Below, piece after piece: positions 24,700 through 33,013 of a stretch of 64,000 nucleotides of DNA. Under the pieces are notes generated by a model. The model ran no database searches. It was given only the letters and a program-made list of their open reading frames with translations, and was not told where the DNA came from. Position 1 is the stretch's first letter. The number at the start of each line of letters is the position of its first letter. Source of the DNA: Amycolatopsis sp. CA-230715 (GTDB lineage: Bacteria; Actinomycetota; Actinomycetes; Mycobacteriales; Pseudonocardiaceae); assembly GCF_018736145.1 (NCBI RefSeq), contig NZ_CP059997.1, forward strand, positions 5,579,501 through 5,643,500. The letters are read 5' to 3'. The position numbers were made by a program, and so were the translations under genes.

Positions 24700-25578
24700 A
24701 TGCCCAGTTCGTTGATCATTGTCGCGCTCGCGGCGGCCTGGCTGGTCGTTCTCGTGCCCATGATCGCGCGCAAACGGCAGCAGATCGCGCGAACCGCCGA
24801 CTCCGCGATGGCCGCCAGGGTCGTGCGGAGCGGGGGCAGGCGCGCTGCCGAGGGGGGAGAGGAGTTCGCCATGTCGGAGAAGTCAGGGCGGGCCGACGAG
24901 ATCGATTCGGCCGACCTCGACGAAGTCGACGAGGACCTCAAGTACCTCGAGGAACTCGAAGGACCCGCTGAGGAGATCGACGAGGCCGACAACCCCGAGG
25001 ACGAGGTCGTCGAAGCCCCCGAACCCCCGGCGCGGTCCCGCTACGAACGGACCGACGGCGGTCGCCGCCGGTACCGGCCCGGCCGGGGCGGCTTCGACCC
25101 CGAAGCCGCCGAGATCGCGGCCAAGGCCAAGTACGCCTACCGGCAACGCGTCGTGCTCGCGCTCATCGTCGCGGTCGTGATCACCGCCGCGCTCGCGGGA
25201 TTCCTGTGGCCCGTGCTGTGGTGGGTCAACGGCGCCGCCGACATCGCGCTCGTCGGCTACCTCGGCTACCTGCGGCGCCAGGTGCGCATCGAGAACGAGA
25301 TCCGGCAGCGCAGGCTCGCCAGGATCGGCGGCGGTGGCGGCGGCCCGCGCGTCACCTTCGCCGACGAGGAAGAAGAACCCGCACCCCATGCGGAACCCGA
25401 ACACGAAGTCGAGATCGCGCCGACCCGCCGCGAGGTCGTCGGCAACGAGCGCAAACCCTCCCCGATGTCGCGCATGCGCCGCCACGCCGTCGTGGTCGAC
25501 GTCGACGACGAGGACCCCGCGTTCGAGGAACTCGACGAGCCAGGACAACGACCCTTCCGCCGGGCGGCCGGAGAGTAG
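24700..25578 (+). CDS. sepX: SepX/GlpR-type divisome membrane protein
   Basis: 292 residues. It opens with a membrane helix (SSLIIVALAAAWLVVLVPMIAR), then a long acidic linker (residues 55-110) rich in Asp/Glu, two closely spaced central helices (about 147-190), and a disordered acidic tail. The pattern MPSSLIIVALAAAWLVVLVPM and its position after galU-glp-rimJ match Streptomyces SepX and Corynebacterium GlpR, the membrane receptor that links Glp to FtsZ at septa. The ATG has GGGGAGG about ten bases upstream. Confidence 0.87.
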   Translation: MPSSLIIVALAAAWLVVLVPMIARKRQQIARTADSAMAARVVRSGGRRAAEGGEEFAMSEKSGRADEIDSADLDEVDEDLKYLEELEGPAEEIDEADNPEDEVVEAPEPPARSRYERTDGGRRRYRPGRGGFDPEAAEIAAKAKYAYRQRVVLALIVAVVITAALAGFLWPVLWWVNGAADIALVGYLGYLRRQVRIENEIRQRRLARIGGGGGGPRVTFADEEEEPAPHAEPEHEVEIAPTRREVVGNERKPSPMSRMRRHAVVVDVDDEDPAFEELDEPGQRPFRRAAGE

Positions 25579-25634
25579 GACCCCCTCTCTGGCCCCCGGT
25601 CGGGGCTTGATATGCTCAACGAGCTTCACCAAGA

Positions 25635-25707
25635 GGGGCTGTAGCGCAGTTGGTAGCGCGTCTCGTTCGCATCGAGAAGGTCAGGGGTTCGATTCCCCTC
25701 AGCTCCA
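25635..25707 (+). tRNA. tRNA-Ala (anticodon CGC)
   Basis: Full cloverleaf: acceptor GGGGCTG/CAGCTCC with the G3-U70 wobble that identifies alanine tRNAs, D stem GCGC/GCGC, anticodon stem TCTCG/CGAGA with loop TTCGCAT, and T arm AGGGG-TTCGATT-CCCCT. The discriminator is A and CCA is not encoded. Confidence 0.97.
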
Positions 25708-25768
25708 CCCGATTGGCCCGATCCTGCTCGATGCTTCGCACCTTCGCCGGGATCGGGTGGTGTTGTTT

Positions 25769-25949
25769 CTGGGGCCGAGCCCCAGACCCCACGGTGCGAG
25801 CTCCGTCCGACCCAGCTCGGTCCGGTCGGGTTCGAACCAGCGCCGGTTGACGGTTCGTATGCTGACACGTTAGCTCCACACTTCGTGTGTTCGCGGGCTT
25901 CGCCCGCTCCCGGTGTCCCGATTTCTTGTGGGGGGCCGAGCCCCCCACA
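25769..25949. repeat. Cluster of short GC-rich palindromes after tRNA-Ala
   Basis: In the 470-bp gene-free stretch between sepX and the DUF72 gene, three compact hairpins occur: 25769-25785 (CTGGGGC-CGA-GCCCCAG), 25893-25907 (GCGGGC-TTC-GCCCGC) and 25927-25949 (10-bp arms, CGA loop, six-G/six-C core). The first and third share the GGGGCCGAGCCCC core and are both followed within about 25 bases by GCGAGCT, so they are two copies of one longer repeat. No gene is evident here besides the tRNA. Confidence 0.7.
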
Positions 25950-26047
25950 CCCCCGCGTTGCGAGCTTCTCGCGTTGGCGGGCGCTGGGCGCGTTTGGCTT
26001 GGACCAGCGGTCGGTTTGTTCTTGTCGGGTCAGCGTCGTCGGATTGC

Positions 26048-26899
26048 TCAGAACAGGGTTGCGGGTTCGGGTGGGGTTGGTTCGGGCAGCGGGGCGAGAT
26101 CGGGTACCAGTGCTTGTACGTCGGTGTGGAAGTGGCGGGCGAGTGCTGGAGCGTCGACGTTGTCGGGGGTGTGCAAGAAGATTGTTGGTGAGCGGCCTTC
26201 GCGGAGCCAGTCGGCGACCACGGTGGTCCACGGGCGCCAGCCTTCGACTGTTTCCTTGACCGAGTCCCGGCCTAGGTAGCGGACGATCGGGCGGTCGGTC
26301 AGCGCGCGCGTTCGTCGTGGCAGGCGGGGTTTCTTGGTCCAGGCTTCCTGTTCGGCTTCGCTGGTCGGTGGGCTTTGGAAGAAGACGGTGGTGTCGAACG
26401 GGACCCACTCGGCGTCGGCGTCGGCGAGCGTCTTCTCCAGCAGCGAAGTCGAGCGGGTGTCGGTGAAGAACTCGGGGTGACGTACTTCGACGGCGCGGCG
26501 GCGGTCGGTGGGGAGGCGGCGGAGGAAGCGGCCGAGGGCATCGACATCCGCAGGGCTGAACGAGCCGGGCAGCTGGGTCCACAGGACAGCCCGGTCGCCG
26601 AGGGGGTCGATCGCATCCAGGAACGCCCGCATCTCGGCCTCGACGCCGACGAACCGGCGCTCGTGCGTGGCGATCTTGGGCAGTTTGACGACGAACCGGA
26701 AGTCGGGGTCGGTTTGCCGCGCCCAGGTGGCGACGGTGTTCCGGGCGGGTGTCGCGTAGAAGGTGGTGTTGCCTTCGACCGCGTTGCACCAGCCAGCGTA
26801 GGCCCGCAGGCGCTCCTTGGCAGGCAGCGACTGCGGCAGGAACCGCCCGGCCCACGCCTTGTGGGTCCACATCGCGCACCCGACGTGAAGACGCGCCAC
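26048..26899 (-). CDS. DUF72-domain TIM-barrel protein
   Basis: 283 residues matching DUF72: HVGCAMWTHKAWAGRFLP at the front, ERLRAYAGWCNAVEGNTTFYATP, FRFVVKLPKIATHER and AVLWTQLPGSFSP. The family adopts a TIM-barrel fold; its function is not settled. The GTG start at 26899 follows GGAGCTGGCGGA and keeps the conserved first strand; a downstream ATG would lose it. It stands alone between the repeat-rich spacer and a secreted protein gene. Confidence 0.85.
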   Translation of the reverse strand: MARLHVGCAMWTHKAWAGRFLPQSLPAKERLRAYAGWCNAVEGNTTFYATPARNTVATWARQTDPDFRFVVKLPKIATHERRFVGVEAEMRAFLDAIDPLGDRAVLWTQLPGSFSPADVDALGRFLRRLPTDRRRAVEVRHPEFFTDTRSTSLLEKTLADADAEWVPFDTTVFFQSPPTSEAEQEAWTKKPRLPRRTRALTDRPIVRYLGRDSVKETVEGWRPWTTVVADWLREGRSPTIFLHTPDNVDAPALARHFHTDVQALVPDLAPLPEPTPPEPATLF

Positions 26900-26955
26900 T
26901 CCGCCAGCTCCCCTCGATCGCGAGTGAAAGCTACAGGCTATTTCAGGAGTGCGGA

Positions 26956-27879
26956 TCAGGTGGTGCAGTTCTTCTGGGCGTCGGTGCGGACCGTCCTGCC
27001 GGTGAACTCCTGCAGGATGGCCAGGTTTTCCGGTGCGTAGTTGGTCGCGGTGATCTTGTCGGCGTCGGGGCTGCCCAGTTTGCCCGTGTAGGGCGCCGAC
27101 TTTTCCAGCCAGTAGGCCGTGCGGAGGAACTGGGTCAGCACCAGGTCGCGCAGCTTCGGCTCGTTCTTGATCTTCGTCCAGTAGTCGGGGTGCCGGTCCT
27201 TGGCCACGCGCAGGTAGAGCAGCAGGTAGCGCAGGTTCGTGGCGGCGATGTCGCGGGCGTTGCTGGCCCCGATGCCCTTGATGTACTCCTGGACCACGGT
27301 CACCGCGGGCAGGCCGGTCAGCCCGGCGTTCAGTTCCGCGGTCACGCCCTGGAGGTGGTAGTCGCCCTGCGTTTGGTCGCGCAGGTAGATGCCGTCCATG
27401 GAATCGCTGAGCCGGTCCTTGATCAACGGCAGGATCTCCTTGCGGGGGAAGCCGTCGTACAGCGGCACCGTCGTGTCCTGCCGTGCGGCGTTGATCCAGG
27501 CCGCGGTGTGCACGTTCCACCTGGTTCGTGACGGGTCGAGGTCCCACATGTGGGTTTCCTCGTGGATCGCGACCATCATCGACTCGGCGAACGCCTCGAA
27601 GCTGTTCTTCTGCACGAACTGGTCCCAGTACTTGTCCTTGGCCTGCGCGATGGCCAGTGCCTGTCCGCTCGGCCAGCGCCGTTGGTACATGGCTTGGAGC
27701 GTCGGCATCCAGTTCGAGGAGGTGAATTTCGCCTTGAGGTCGCTCACGTCCGCGGTGGGCTGCGACGGTTCTTCGTAGCAGTACGGCGCGGCGGCGCTGG
27801 CTTTCGCGGTGGCGGTTCCCGCCATGGGCGAAAGTACGAGAAGCGCGGTCACCAGGGGCAGGACGCGGGTGCGACTCAC
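26956..27879 (-). CDS. Secreted hypothetical protein with HEETH motif
   Basis: 307 residues with a Sec signal peptide (about 1-30, ending ASA-A). The mature part is helical, with VAIHEETHMWDLDPSRTRW near residue 104: HEETH is the HExxH zinc-binding form, so a metallopeptidase is possible. A later acidic ligand such as the Glu in GVTAELNAGL is only a guess. Two cysteines (YCYEE near 33 and the final KNC) could form a disulfide. I do not recognise the family. No partner is evident nearby. Confidence 0.72.
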   Translation of the reverse strand: MSRTRVLPLVTALLVLSPMAGTATAKASAAAPYCYEEPSQPTADVSDLKAKFTSSNWMPTLQAMYQRRWPSGQALAIAQAKDKYWDQFVQKNSFEAFAESMMVAIHEETHMWDLDPSRTRWNVHTAAWINAARQDTTVPLYDGFPRKEILPLIKDRLSDSMDGIYLRDQTQGDYHLQGVTAELNAGLTGLPAVTVVQEYIKGIGASNARDIAATNLRYLLLYLRVAKDRHPDYWTKIKNEPKLRDLVLTQFLRTAYWLEKSAPYTGKLGSPDADKITATNYAPENLAILQEFTGRTVRTDAQKNCTT

Positions 27880-28287
27880 CGGAACCTCGGTTTCCGAGCG
27901 GACGGGCGCCGCTCTAGCGTTCCGATGGATCGTATTGACGGATATTACCGAGCACTAATCCCATTTCGGTATAACATCCCGTGATCGCCCACCCGGCCTC
28001 CGGTCGGCCCGGTTGATTGACAACCGTCGGAGCACGTCGGTCACGATGCGGCGCCAGCGGACCAACCCATCGGCGGACACCCCGGCGATCGCCCAAGCCG
28101 CGAACTGCCGCTGGGACTCTAATGCGACGAAAGTCGTCGTGAACAAATAGCCCGGAAACCAGCGGAAACACTAGTGAATTCCTCTGTCGTATCGCGAACA
28201 GTGTGGAATCGCTGCACGACCACGGCTGGCTGGTGCTCGGTCCGTACGAACTGCAGGTCGACTATCCCTACGACCTGCGCCAGTGGG
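27880..28287. other. Gene-poor interval, no convincing complete gene
   Basis: Base composition is less GC-rich than the flanks. A minus-strand frame at 27955-28146 and a plus-strand frame at 28203-28301 (VESLHDHGWLVLGPY... ending VRVA) remain open but lack clear ribosome sites. The second could be the 3' remnant of a decayed gene. I see no RNA gene or terminator of note. Confidence 0.4.
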
Positions 28288-28306
28288 TTAGGGTAGCCTA
28301 ACTCGC
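28288..28306 (+). promoter_or_regulatory. IdeR/DmdR-like iron box directly before a start codon
   Basis: TTAGGGTAGCCTAACTCGC matches 14 of the first 15 positions of the iron-box consensus TTAGGTTAGSCTAACCTAA; its last four bases diverge. It ends one base before the ATG of the alpha/beta hydrolase gene, so a bound Fe-IdeR would cover the translation start and any leaderless promoter. Confidence 0.55.
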
Positions 28307-29158
28307 ATGACGGGTGGGCACAGTCAGGGTGAGCCGGGGTGGGCGCGGCTTCGTGACGGGCGGGAGTTGTTCTACCAGCGCAGGTCCGGGCCGCACGGCG
28401 TGCCGACGGTCGTGTTCGAGGGTGGTCTCGCGGCGAGCCGGTCGTACTGGGCCGCGGTGCAGGGCGAGCTGCTGGCGCCGTCGGTGGTGTACGACCGCAG
28501 CGGGCTTGGGCGCAGTGCGGCTGACGGGCGGCCGCGCAGGCTCACCCGGCTCGCGCAGGACCTGGGCGAGGTGCTCGATCACCTCGGGCGGGGGCCGTTC
28601 GTGCTGGTCGGGCACAGCTGGGGCGGTCCGATCGTGCGGATCGCCGCGGCGGCCGATCCCGCCCGCGTCGCCGGGCTCGTGCTGGTCGACCCGACCGACG
28701 AGAGCTGCGATCTCCTTTTGACGCCCTCGATTCGCCGGGCGGAGAAGATCGGTCAGGTGAGCAGCACCCTCCTCGCCCGGTTGGGGTTGCTCGGGTTCGC
28801 CTTCCGCGGGCTGCTCGCGTCGTTGCCCGCGGACGCCGCCGCCGACATGCGGGCGGAGGCGTTCACGGTCGCGGCGATGCGCACGCGCGCCGCCGAGTTG
28901 GCGTCCGTGGAGCAGGATCTTCGTTCCCTGCGCGAAAACACGCCGGAACTGGGCGAAATCCCGGTCACGGTGATCTCGGCTGGCAAGACCTCGGCGGGGA
29001 TGAACTCCCGCGTGCGCGCGCTGGCCGATGCGTCGCACGAGTACCGCGCGAGCCGATCCGCCCGCGGGCGCCACGTTCGCGCCCACCGGTCCGGGCACAT
29101 GGTGCCGGAGACCGAACCGGGCCTGATCGCGGCGGAGATCCGGCGGCTGCTCAGCTGA
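28307..29158 (+). CDS. Alpha/beta hydrolase
   Basis: 283 residues. Nucleophile elbow VGHSWGG places the serine at 104; LVLVDPTDES and the late RSGHMVPETEP give likely acid and histidine members of the triad. No signal peptide is visible, so the enzyme is probably cytoplasmic. The start lies immediately after an IdeR-like box, with no ribosome site, consistent with a leaderless transcript under iron control. The substrate is unknown; siderophore ester cleavage is only a hypothesis from the box. Its end overlaps the convergent fucosidase gene by 8 bp. Confidence 0.85.
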   Translation: MTGGHSQGEPGWARLRDGRELFYQRRSGPHGVPTVVFEGGLAASRSYWAAVQGELLAPSVVYDRSGLGRSAADGRPRRLTRLAQDLGEVLDHLGRGPFVLVGHSWGGPIVRIAAAADPARVAGLVLVDPTDESCDLLLTPSIRRAEKIGQVSSTLLARLGLLGFAFRGLLASLPADAAADMRAEAFTVAAMRTRAAELASVEQDLRSLRENTPELGEIPVTVISAGKTSAGMNSRVRALADASHEYRASRSARGRHVRAHRSGHMVPETEPGLIAAEIRRLLS

Positions 29159-30833
29159 TGTCGACCCCGTGCACGGTGAGGCCGAGTGGCTGGCCGGTGT
29201 AGTCCGGATGCGCCCGTTCGATGCTGAATTCGGTGACCTGCTTGGGAAATACGAGGAAGGAGCCCGTGCGGAGATCGCGTCCGCTGACGTCGAAACGCCG
29301 ATCGCCGAGCGTGATCCGGTAGGTGGTCCGCGGGTCGACTCCGTCGGCGTCGACGCGCGCGGAAACCAGTGAGGGCAGGAAACCGGTCGACGCGAAGTAA
29401 CCGGCCTGGCGGATGTCGCCCATCGTGCTGCGGCCGGGCGCCAGCCGGTCCGCGCCGATCCGCCACCGTCCATTGTGGCTGGTGACGGTGGCCGCCGGAA
29501 CCGTGCGCGGCGTGCCAGCGGTGTGCACGCGGATCACCGGCAGTACCGGATCGGGTGGCGTGGCCGGGAGCGTGACGACGAGATCGGCGCCATCCCGCCG
29601 ATAGCGCAACGGCTGCCCGGCGGTGACCGAGACGACTTCGCTCGCGAGCGTGGGCACGCGGATTTCGCCGCCGGTCCAGTTCGTGACCCCGAGGTACAGG
29701 TTCGAGTCGTCCGCGGTGATCTTCCCCCACGGCTGGGCCGGGAACCGCGTCGGCCGGGCGCCCAGTGCGGCGCCGGGATTGCGCCGCGTCCAGTCGCCGA
29801 CGCCGCGGAGCACGCTCGCGTCGAACGGGTCGATCGAGCCGTCCCCCTTCGGGCCGACGTTGAGCAGGTACTGACCGCCGTTCGCGGCCATGTTCAGCAG
29901 GTGCACGGCTTTCGCGCGCACCTGTGCGGCGAGCGCGCCGGGCGAGCGGTCGGCGCTCGGCCACGCGCAGTAGCCCCAGCACTGGGGGAACACCGATTCC
30001 GCGGACTGCCACGGGCTGGCGTACGGCGTGTCGGGAACCTTGTTGTCCCCGCCGACCTCGAAATCGCCCTTGTTGTTCCACACCCGCGAATTGACCATGG
30101 CCGCGGGCTGGTACCGGTGCACGGTCGCGGCCAGTGCCGCGCTCTGCGCCGCCGTCGGCGCGCCCATGTCGAACCAGACCTCGTCGATCTTGCCGTAGCC
30201 GGTCATCAGCTCCTTCAGCTGCGCCTGCATGAACGGCATCATCGATTCCGGCACCGGGTTGAGGTTCTCGTTCGGTTCCGGCGTCATCTTCGTCCAGTCG
30301 ATGATCGAGAAGTAGACGCCGAAGCCGATCCCGGCCCGGTGGCACGCGGTGGACAGCGCGCGCAGCGGATCCGCGCCGAACGGGGTGGCCCGTTTGACGT
30401 TGTAGCCTGTGGTCTTGGTGTCCCACATGGCGAAGCCGTCGTGGTGCTTCGAGGTGATCACGATGTACTTGGCCCCGGCCGACTTCGCCAGCCCGCAGAT
30501 CGCGGCGGGATCGAACTTCGGCGCGCTGAACCCCTTCGCGACGTCGAGGTAGTCCGCGTCGGAGATGTGCATCCAGGCCTTGATCTGCTCGGGATAGCCG
30601 ATCGTCTGCTGCTTGCCGTCGAAGTAACCACCGAGCTGCGAGTACAGGCCCCAGTGGAGCATCATCCCGAACTGCAGCCGCTGCCACGCCGCGACCGCCG
30701 GGTTTCCGCTGAGCGGCAGTGCGGCGGGCACGCCGGTGAGCGCCGCGCGAGGTGCCGCGACGGCGGGAGCGGTGCCGAGAACGACGCACAGGAGCGCGAC
30801 GGCCAGTGCGGTGAACCGGGAACGGCGCGTCAT
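29151..30833 (-). CDS. Secreted alpha-L-fucosidase-like GH29 enzyme
   Basis: 560 residues with a signal peptide (1-27, ending AVA-A). The GH29 barrel shows FGMMLHWGLYSQLG, ITSKHHDGFAMWDT and KIDEVWFDMG, whose Asp is the expected nucleophile, then NGGQYLLNVGPKGDG. The C-terminal 150 residues look like beta-rich domains. It would release L-fucose from glycans outside the cell. A second GH29 gene lies 5 kb away on the same strand but differs in C-terminal domains. No sugar transporter is adjacent. Confidence 0.9.
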   Translation of the reverse strand: MTRRSRFTALAVALLCVVLGTAPAVAAPRAALTGVPAALPLSGNPAVAAWQRLQFGMMLHWGLYSQLGGYFDGKQQTIGYPEQIKAWMHISDADYLDVAKGFSAPKFDPAAICGLAKSAGAKYIVITSKHHDGFAMWDTKTTGYNVKRATPFGADPLRALSTACHRAGIGFGVYFSIIDWTKMTPEPNENLNPVPESMMPFMQAQLKELMTGYGKIDEVWFDMGAPTAAQSAALAATVHRYQPAAMVNSRVWNNKGDFEVGGDNKVPDTPYASPWQSAESVFPQCWGYCAWPSADRSPGALAAQVRAKAVHLLNMAANGGQYLLNVGPKGDGSIDPFDASVLRGVGDWTRRNPGAALGARPTRFPAQPWGKITADDSNLYLGVTNWTGGEIRVPTLASEVVSVTAGQPLRYRRDGADLVVTLPATPPDPVLPVIRVHTAGTPRTVPAATVTSHNGRWRIGADRLAPGRSTMGDIRQAGYFASTGFLPSLVSARVDADGVDPRTTYRITLGDRRFDVSGRDLRTGSFLVFPKQVTEFSIERAHPDYTGQPLGLTVHGVDIS

Positions 30834-30998
30834 CGGCTACCCCTTTGTTCGCGTGTCGTCGAAAGGTTCAGTCATCCGATCACCTGTGCGCAGAAGTTCG
30901 CACATTCGGGCACCCTCGTCAAGGGACGAGGGTAGGGGTCCGATGAATAGGTGCGCTCGTACGATCGCAGTGATCATCGGTTTGACCGTGGGAGACGA

Positions 30999-31538
30999 AT
31001 GAGACCGCTTCTTGCCGTGGCAGCCGTACTCGCGGTTTCCGCCTGCGGGGCCGGGAAGGAACAGCCGCCCGCACCGTCGCCGACTCCGCCCCCACCCGCT
31101 CCCGTCACGACGGCCGAAAATCCTTGCACTCGCGAAGGTGTCTCGCTCACCGCGGGACCGGTCGAAGCCGCGCTCGGGCACCGGGCCTCGGTGGTGACCA
31201 TGGTGAACTGCGGGACGAAAAGCCTGCGTGTCGAGGGCTATCCCGCTGTCGCGGTGCTCGACGCGGCCAGGAAACCGATGGAGATCGCCGTCGAGCACGG
31301 GTCGTCCTACATGGCGAGGGACCCTGGCGCGCAGCCGCAGACCCTGGAGCCTGGTCAGCACCTCCTTTCCGTGCTGTCGTGGTCGAATACGGTCACCGCG
31401 GGGGAATCGGCGACCGGTTCGTTCGCGACCGTGACCCCGGTTCCCGGCGGCGAGGCCAGGACGCTGCCGGTGGACACCGATCTCGGCACGACCGGGAAGC
31501 TCACGGTGACCGCGTGGGCGCCGAAACTGCTGAACTGA
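30999..31538 (+). CDS. DUF4232-type lipoprotein
   Basis: 179 residues with a lipoprotein signal peptide; the lipobox VSAC puts the lipid-modified cysteine at 16. A proline-rich linker (23-40) leads into a DUF4232-like domain (NPCTREGVSLTAGPVEAALGHR, then VNCGTKSLRVEGYPAV), with two cysteines likely disulfide-bonded. The function of the domain is unknown. GGAGACGA precedes ATG 30999. Confidence 0.83.
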   Translation: MRPLLAVAAVLAVSACGAGKEQPPAPSPTPPPPAPVTTAENPCTREGVSLTAGPVEAALGHRASVVTMVNCGTKSLRVEGYPAVAVLDAARKPMEIAVEHGSSYMARDPGAQPQTLEPGQHLLSVLSWSNTVTAGESATGSFATVTPVPGGEARTLPVDTDLGTTGKLTVTAWAPKLLN

Positions 31539-31564
31539 GCGCGGCCTGCTTGTAGCCTGTCGCG

Positions 31565-33013
31565 GTGGACGTGGCGATTGTCGGGAGTGGACCCAACGGG
31601 CTCGCGGCCGGGGTCGTGCTCGCGAGGGCGGGGCTGCGGGTGGAGTTGTTCGAGGCCGCGGACGAGATCGGCGGCGGCACGCGATCGGCGCGGCTGTTCG
31701 ATCCGGACGTGCTGCACGACGTCTGCTCGGCGGTGCACCCGATGGCCGCGGCTTCCCGGTTCTTCCGCGAGTTCGATCTCGGCGCGCGCGGTGTCGAACT
31801 GGTGCGCCCGTCCGTGTCCTACGCGCATCCGCTCGACGACGCACCAGCCGGGCTGGCGTTCGCAGATCTCGAACGGACCTGCGAGCGGCTCGGTTCCGAC
31901 GGCGCGCGGTGGCGCGCGATTATGGGGCCCTTGGTCAGGAGCAGCGAGGCGATCGTCGACGCGGTGATTTCGGACCAGCGGCGCCTTCCCGCGGATCCGG
32001 TCGCGATGGCCCGGTTCGGGCTCGGCGCGCTCGTGCACGGGTCTCCGCTCGGCGGCCGGGTGTTCCGCGGCAGGCAGGCGCCCGCGATGCTCGCCGGGGT
32101 GGCGGCGCACGCGATCGGCCGGTTGCCCGGCCTTCCCGGTGGCGGGATTTCGTTGCTGCTGGGCCATCTCGCGCACACGAACGGGGGCTGGCCGGTCCCG
32201 CGCGGCGGCAGCCAGCGTATCGCGGACGCGCTGGCCGACGACCTCGGCGCGCACGGCGGGATCGTCCACACCGGACACCGGGTGACCGATATCAGGGAGC
32301 TGGCGAGCGCCCGCGCCGTCGTGCTCGACGTCAGCCCGCGCGGGGTGCTCGACCTGGCGGGCCGCTTCCTCCCCGGCGGCTACCGGCGCGCGCTGGAGTC
32401 CTACCGGTACGGTCCCGGGGTGTCCAAGGTGGACTTCCTCGTGTCGGAGCCGATCCCGTGGACCGATCCCGGGGTCGCCGAAGCGGGCACGGTGCACCTC
32501 GGCGGTGACCGCGAATCGCTCTACGCGGCCGAAAACGCCGTCGTACGGGGAAAACACGCCGGGAATCCGTTCGTGCTGCTGTCCGAACCCATGGTCGCGG
32601 ATCCCACGCGCGGGCTGCCGGGTAAACGTCCCGTGTGGGCGTACTGCCACGTGCCGAACGGGTCCGAAGTGGACGCCACCGAGGTGATCACCCGTCAGAT
32701 CGAGCGCTTCGCACCGGGATTCTCCGACACCGTGCTCGCCAGCCGCTCGGTCACTGCCACGCAGCTCTCCGCCTACAACCCGAACTACGTAGGCGGAGAC
32801 ATCGCGTCTGGCGCGATCACGCCGCGGCAGCTGGCGGCGCGGCCGGTCGCCCGGTGGGACCCGTTCCGCGTGCCGCTCAGTGGTGTGTACCTGTGCTCCG
32901 CGGCCACTCCGCCGGGGCCGGGCGTACACGGCCTCGGCGGCTACTACGCGGCGAAACGGGTGTTGCGCAAAGAATTCGGCCGTGCACTGCCCGCGCTGGG
33001 ACACCTCGCGTGA
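31565..33013 (+). CDS. FAD-dependent oxidoreductase (phytoene-desaturase-like)
   Basis: 482 residues. The N-terminal dinucleotide motif is DVAIVGSGPNGLAAGVVLARAGLRVELFE, followed by GGGTRS, and the C-terminal flavin-binding stretch is LCSAATPPGPGVHGLGGYYAAKRVL. These place it among NAD(P)/FAD oxidoreductases related to CrtI and amine oxidases. No carotenoid genes are adjacent, so the substrate is open. The GTG start at 31565 lacks a strong ribosome site. It overlaps the signal-peptidase-like gene by 4 bp, linking the two. Confidence 0.87.
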   Translation: MDVAIVGSGPNGLAAGVVLARAGLRVELFEAADEIGGGTRSARLFDPDVLHDVCSAVHPMAAASRFFREFDLGARGVELVRPSVSYAHPLDDAPAGLAFADLERTCERLGSDGARWRAIMGPLVRSSEAIVDAVISDQRRLPADPVAMARFGLGALVHGSPLGGRVFRGRQAPAMLAGVAAHAIGRLPGLPGGGISLLLGHLAHTNGGWPVPRGGSQRIADALADDLGAHGGIVHTGHRVTDIRELASARAVVLDVSPRGVLDLAGRFLPGGYRRALESYRYGPGVSKVDFLVSEPIPWTDPGVAEAGTVHLGGDRESLYAAENAVVRGKHAGNPFVLLSEPMVADPTRGLPGKRPVWAYCHVPNGSEVDATEVITRQIERFAPGFSDTVLASRSVTATQLSAYNPNYVGGDIASGAITPRQLAARPVARWDPFRVPLSGVYLCSAATPPGPGVHGLGGYYAAKRVLRKEFGRALPALGHLA

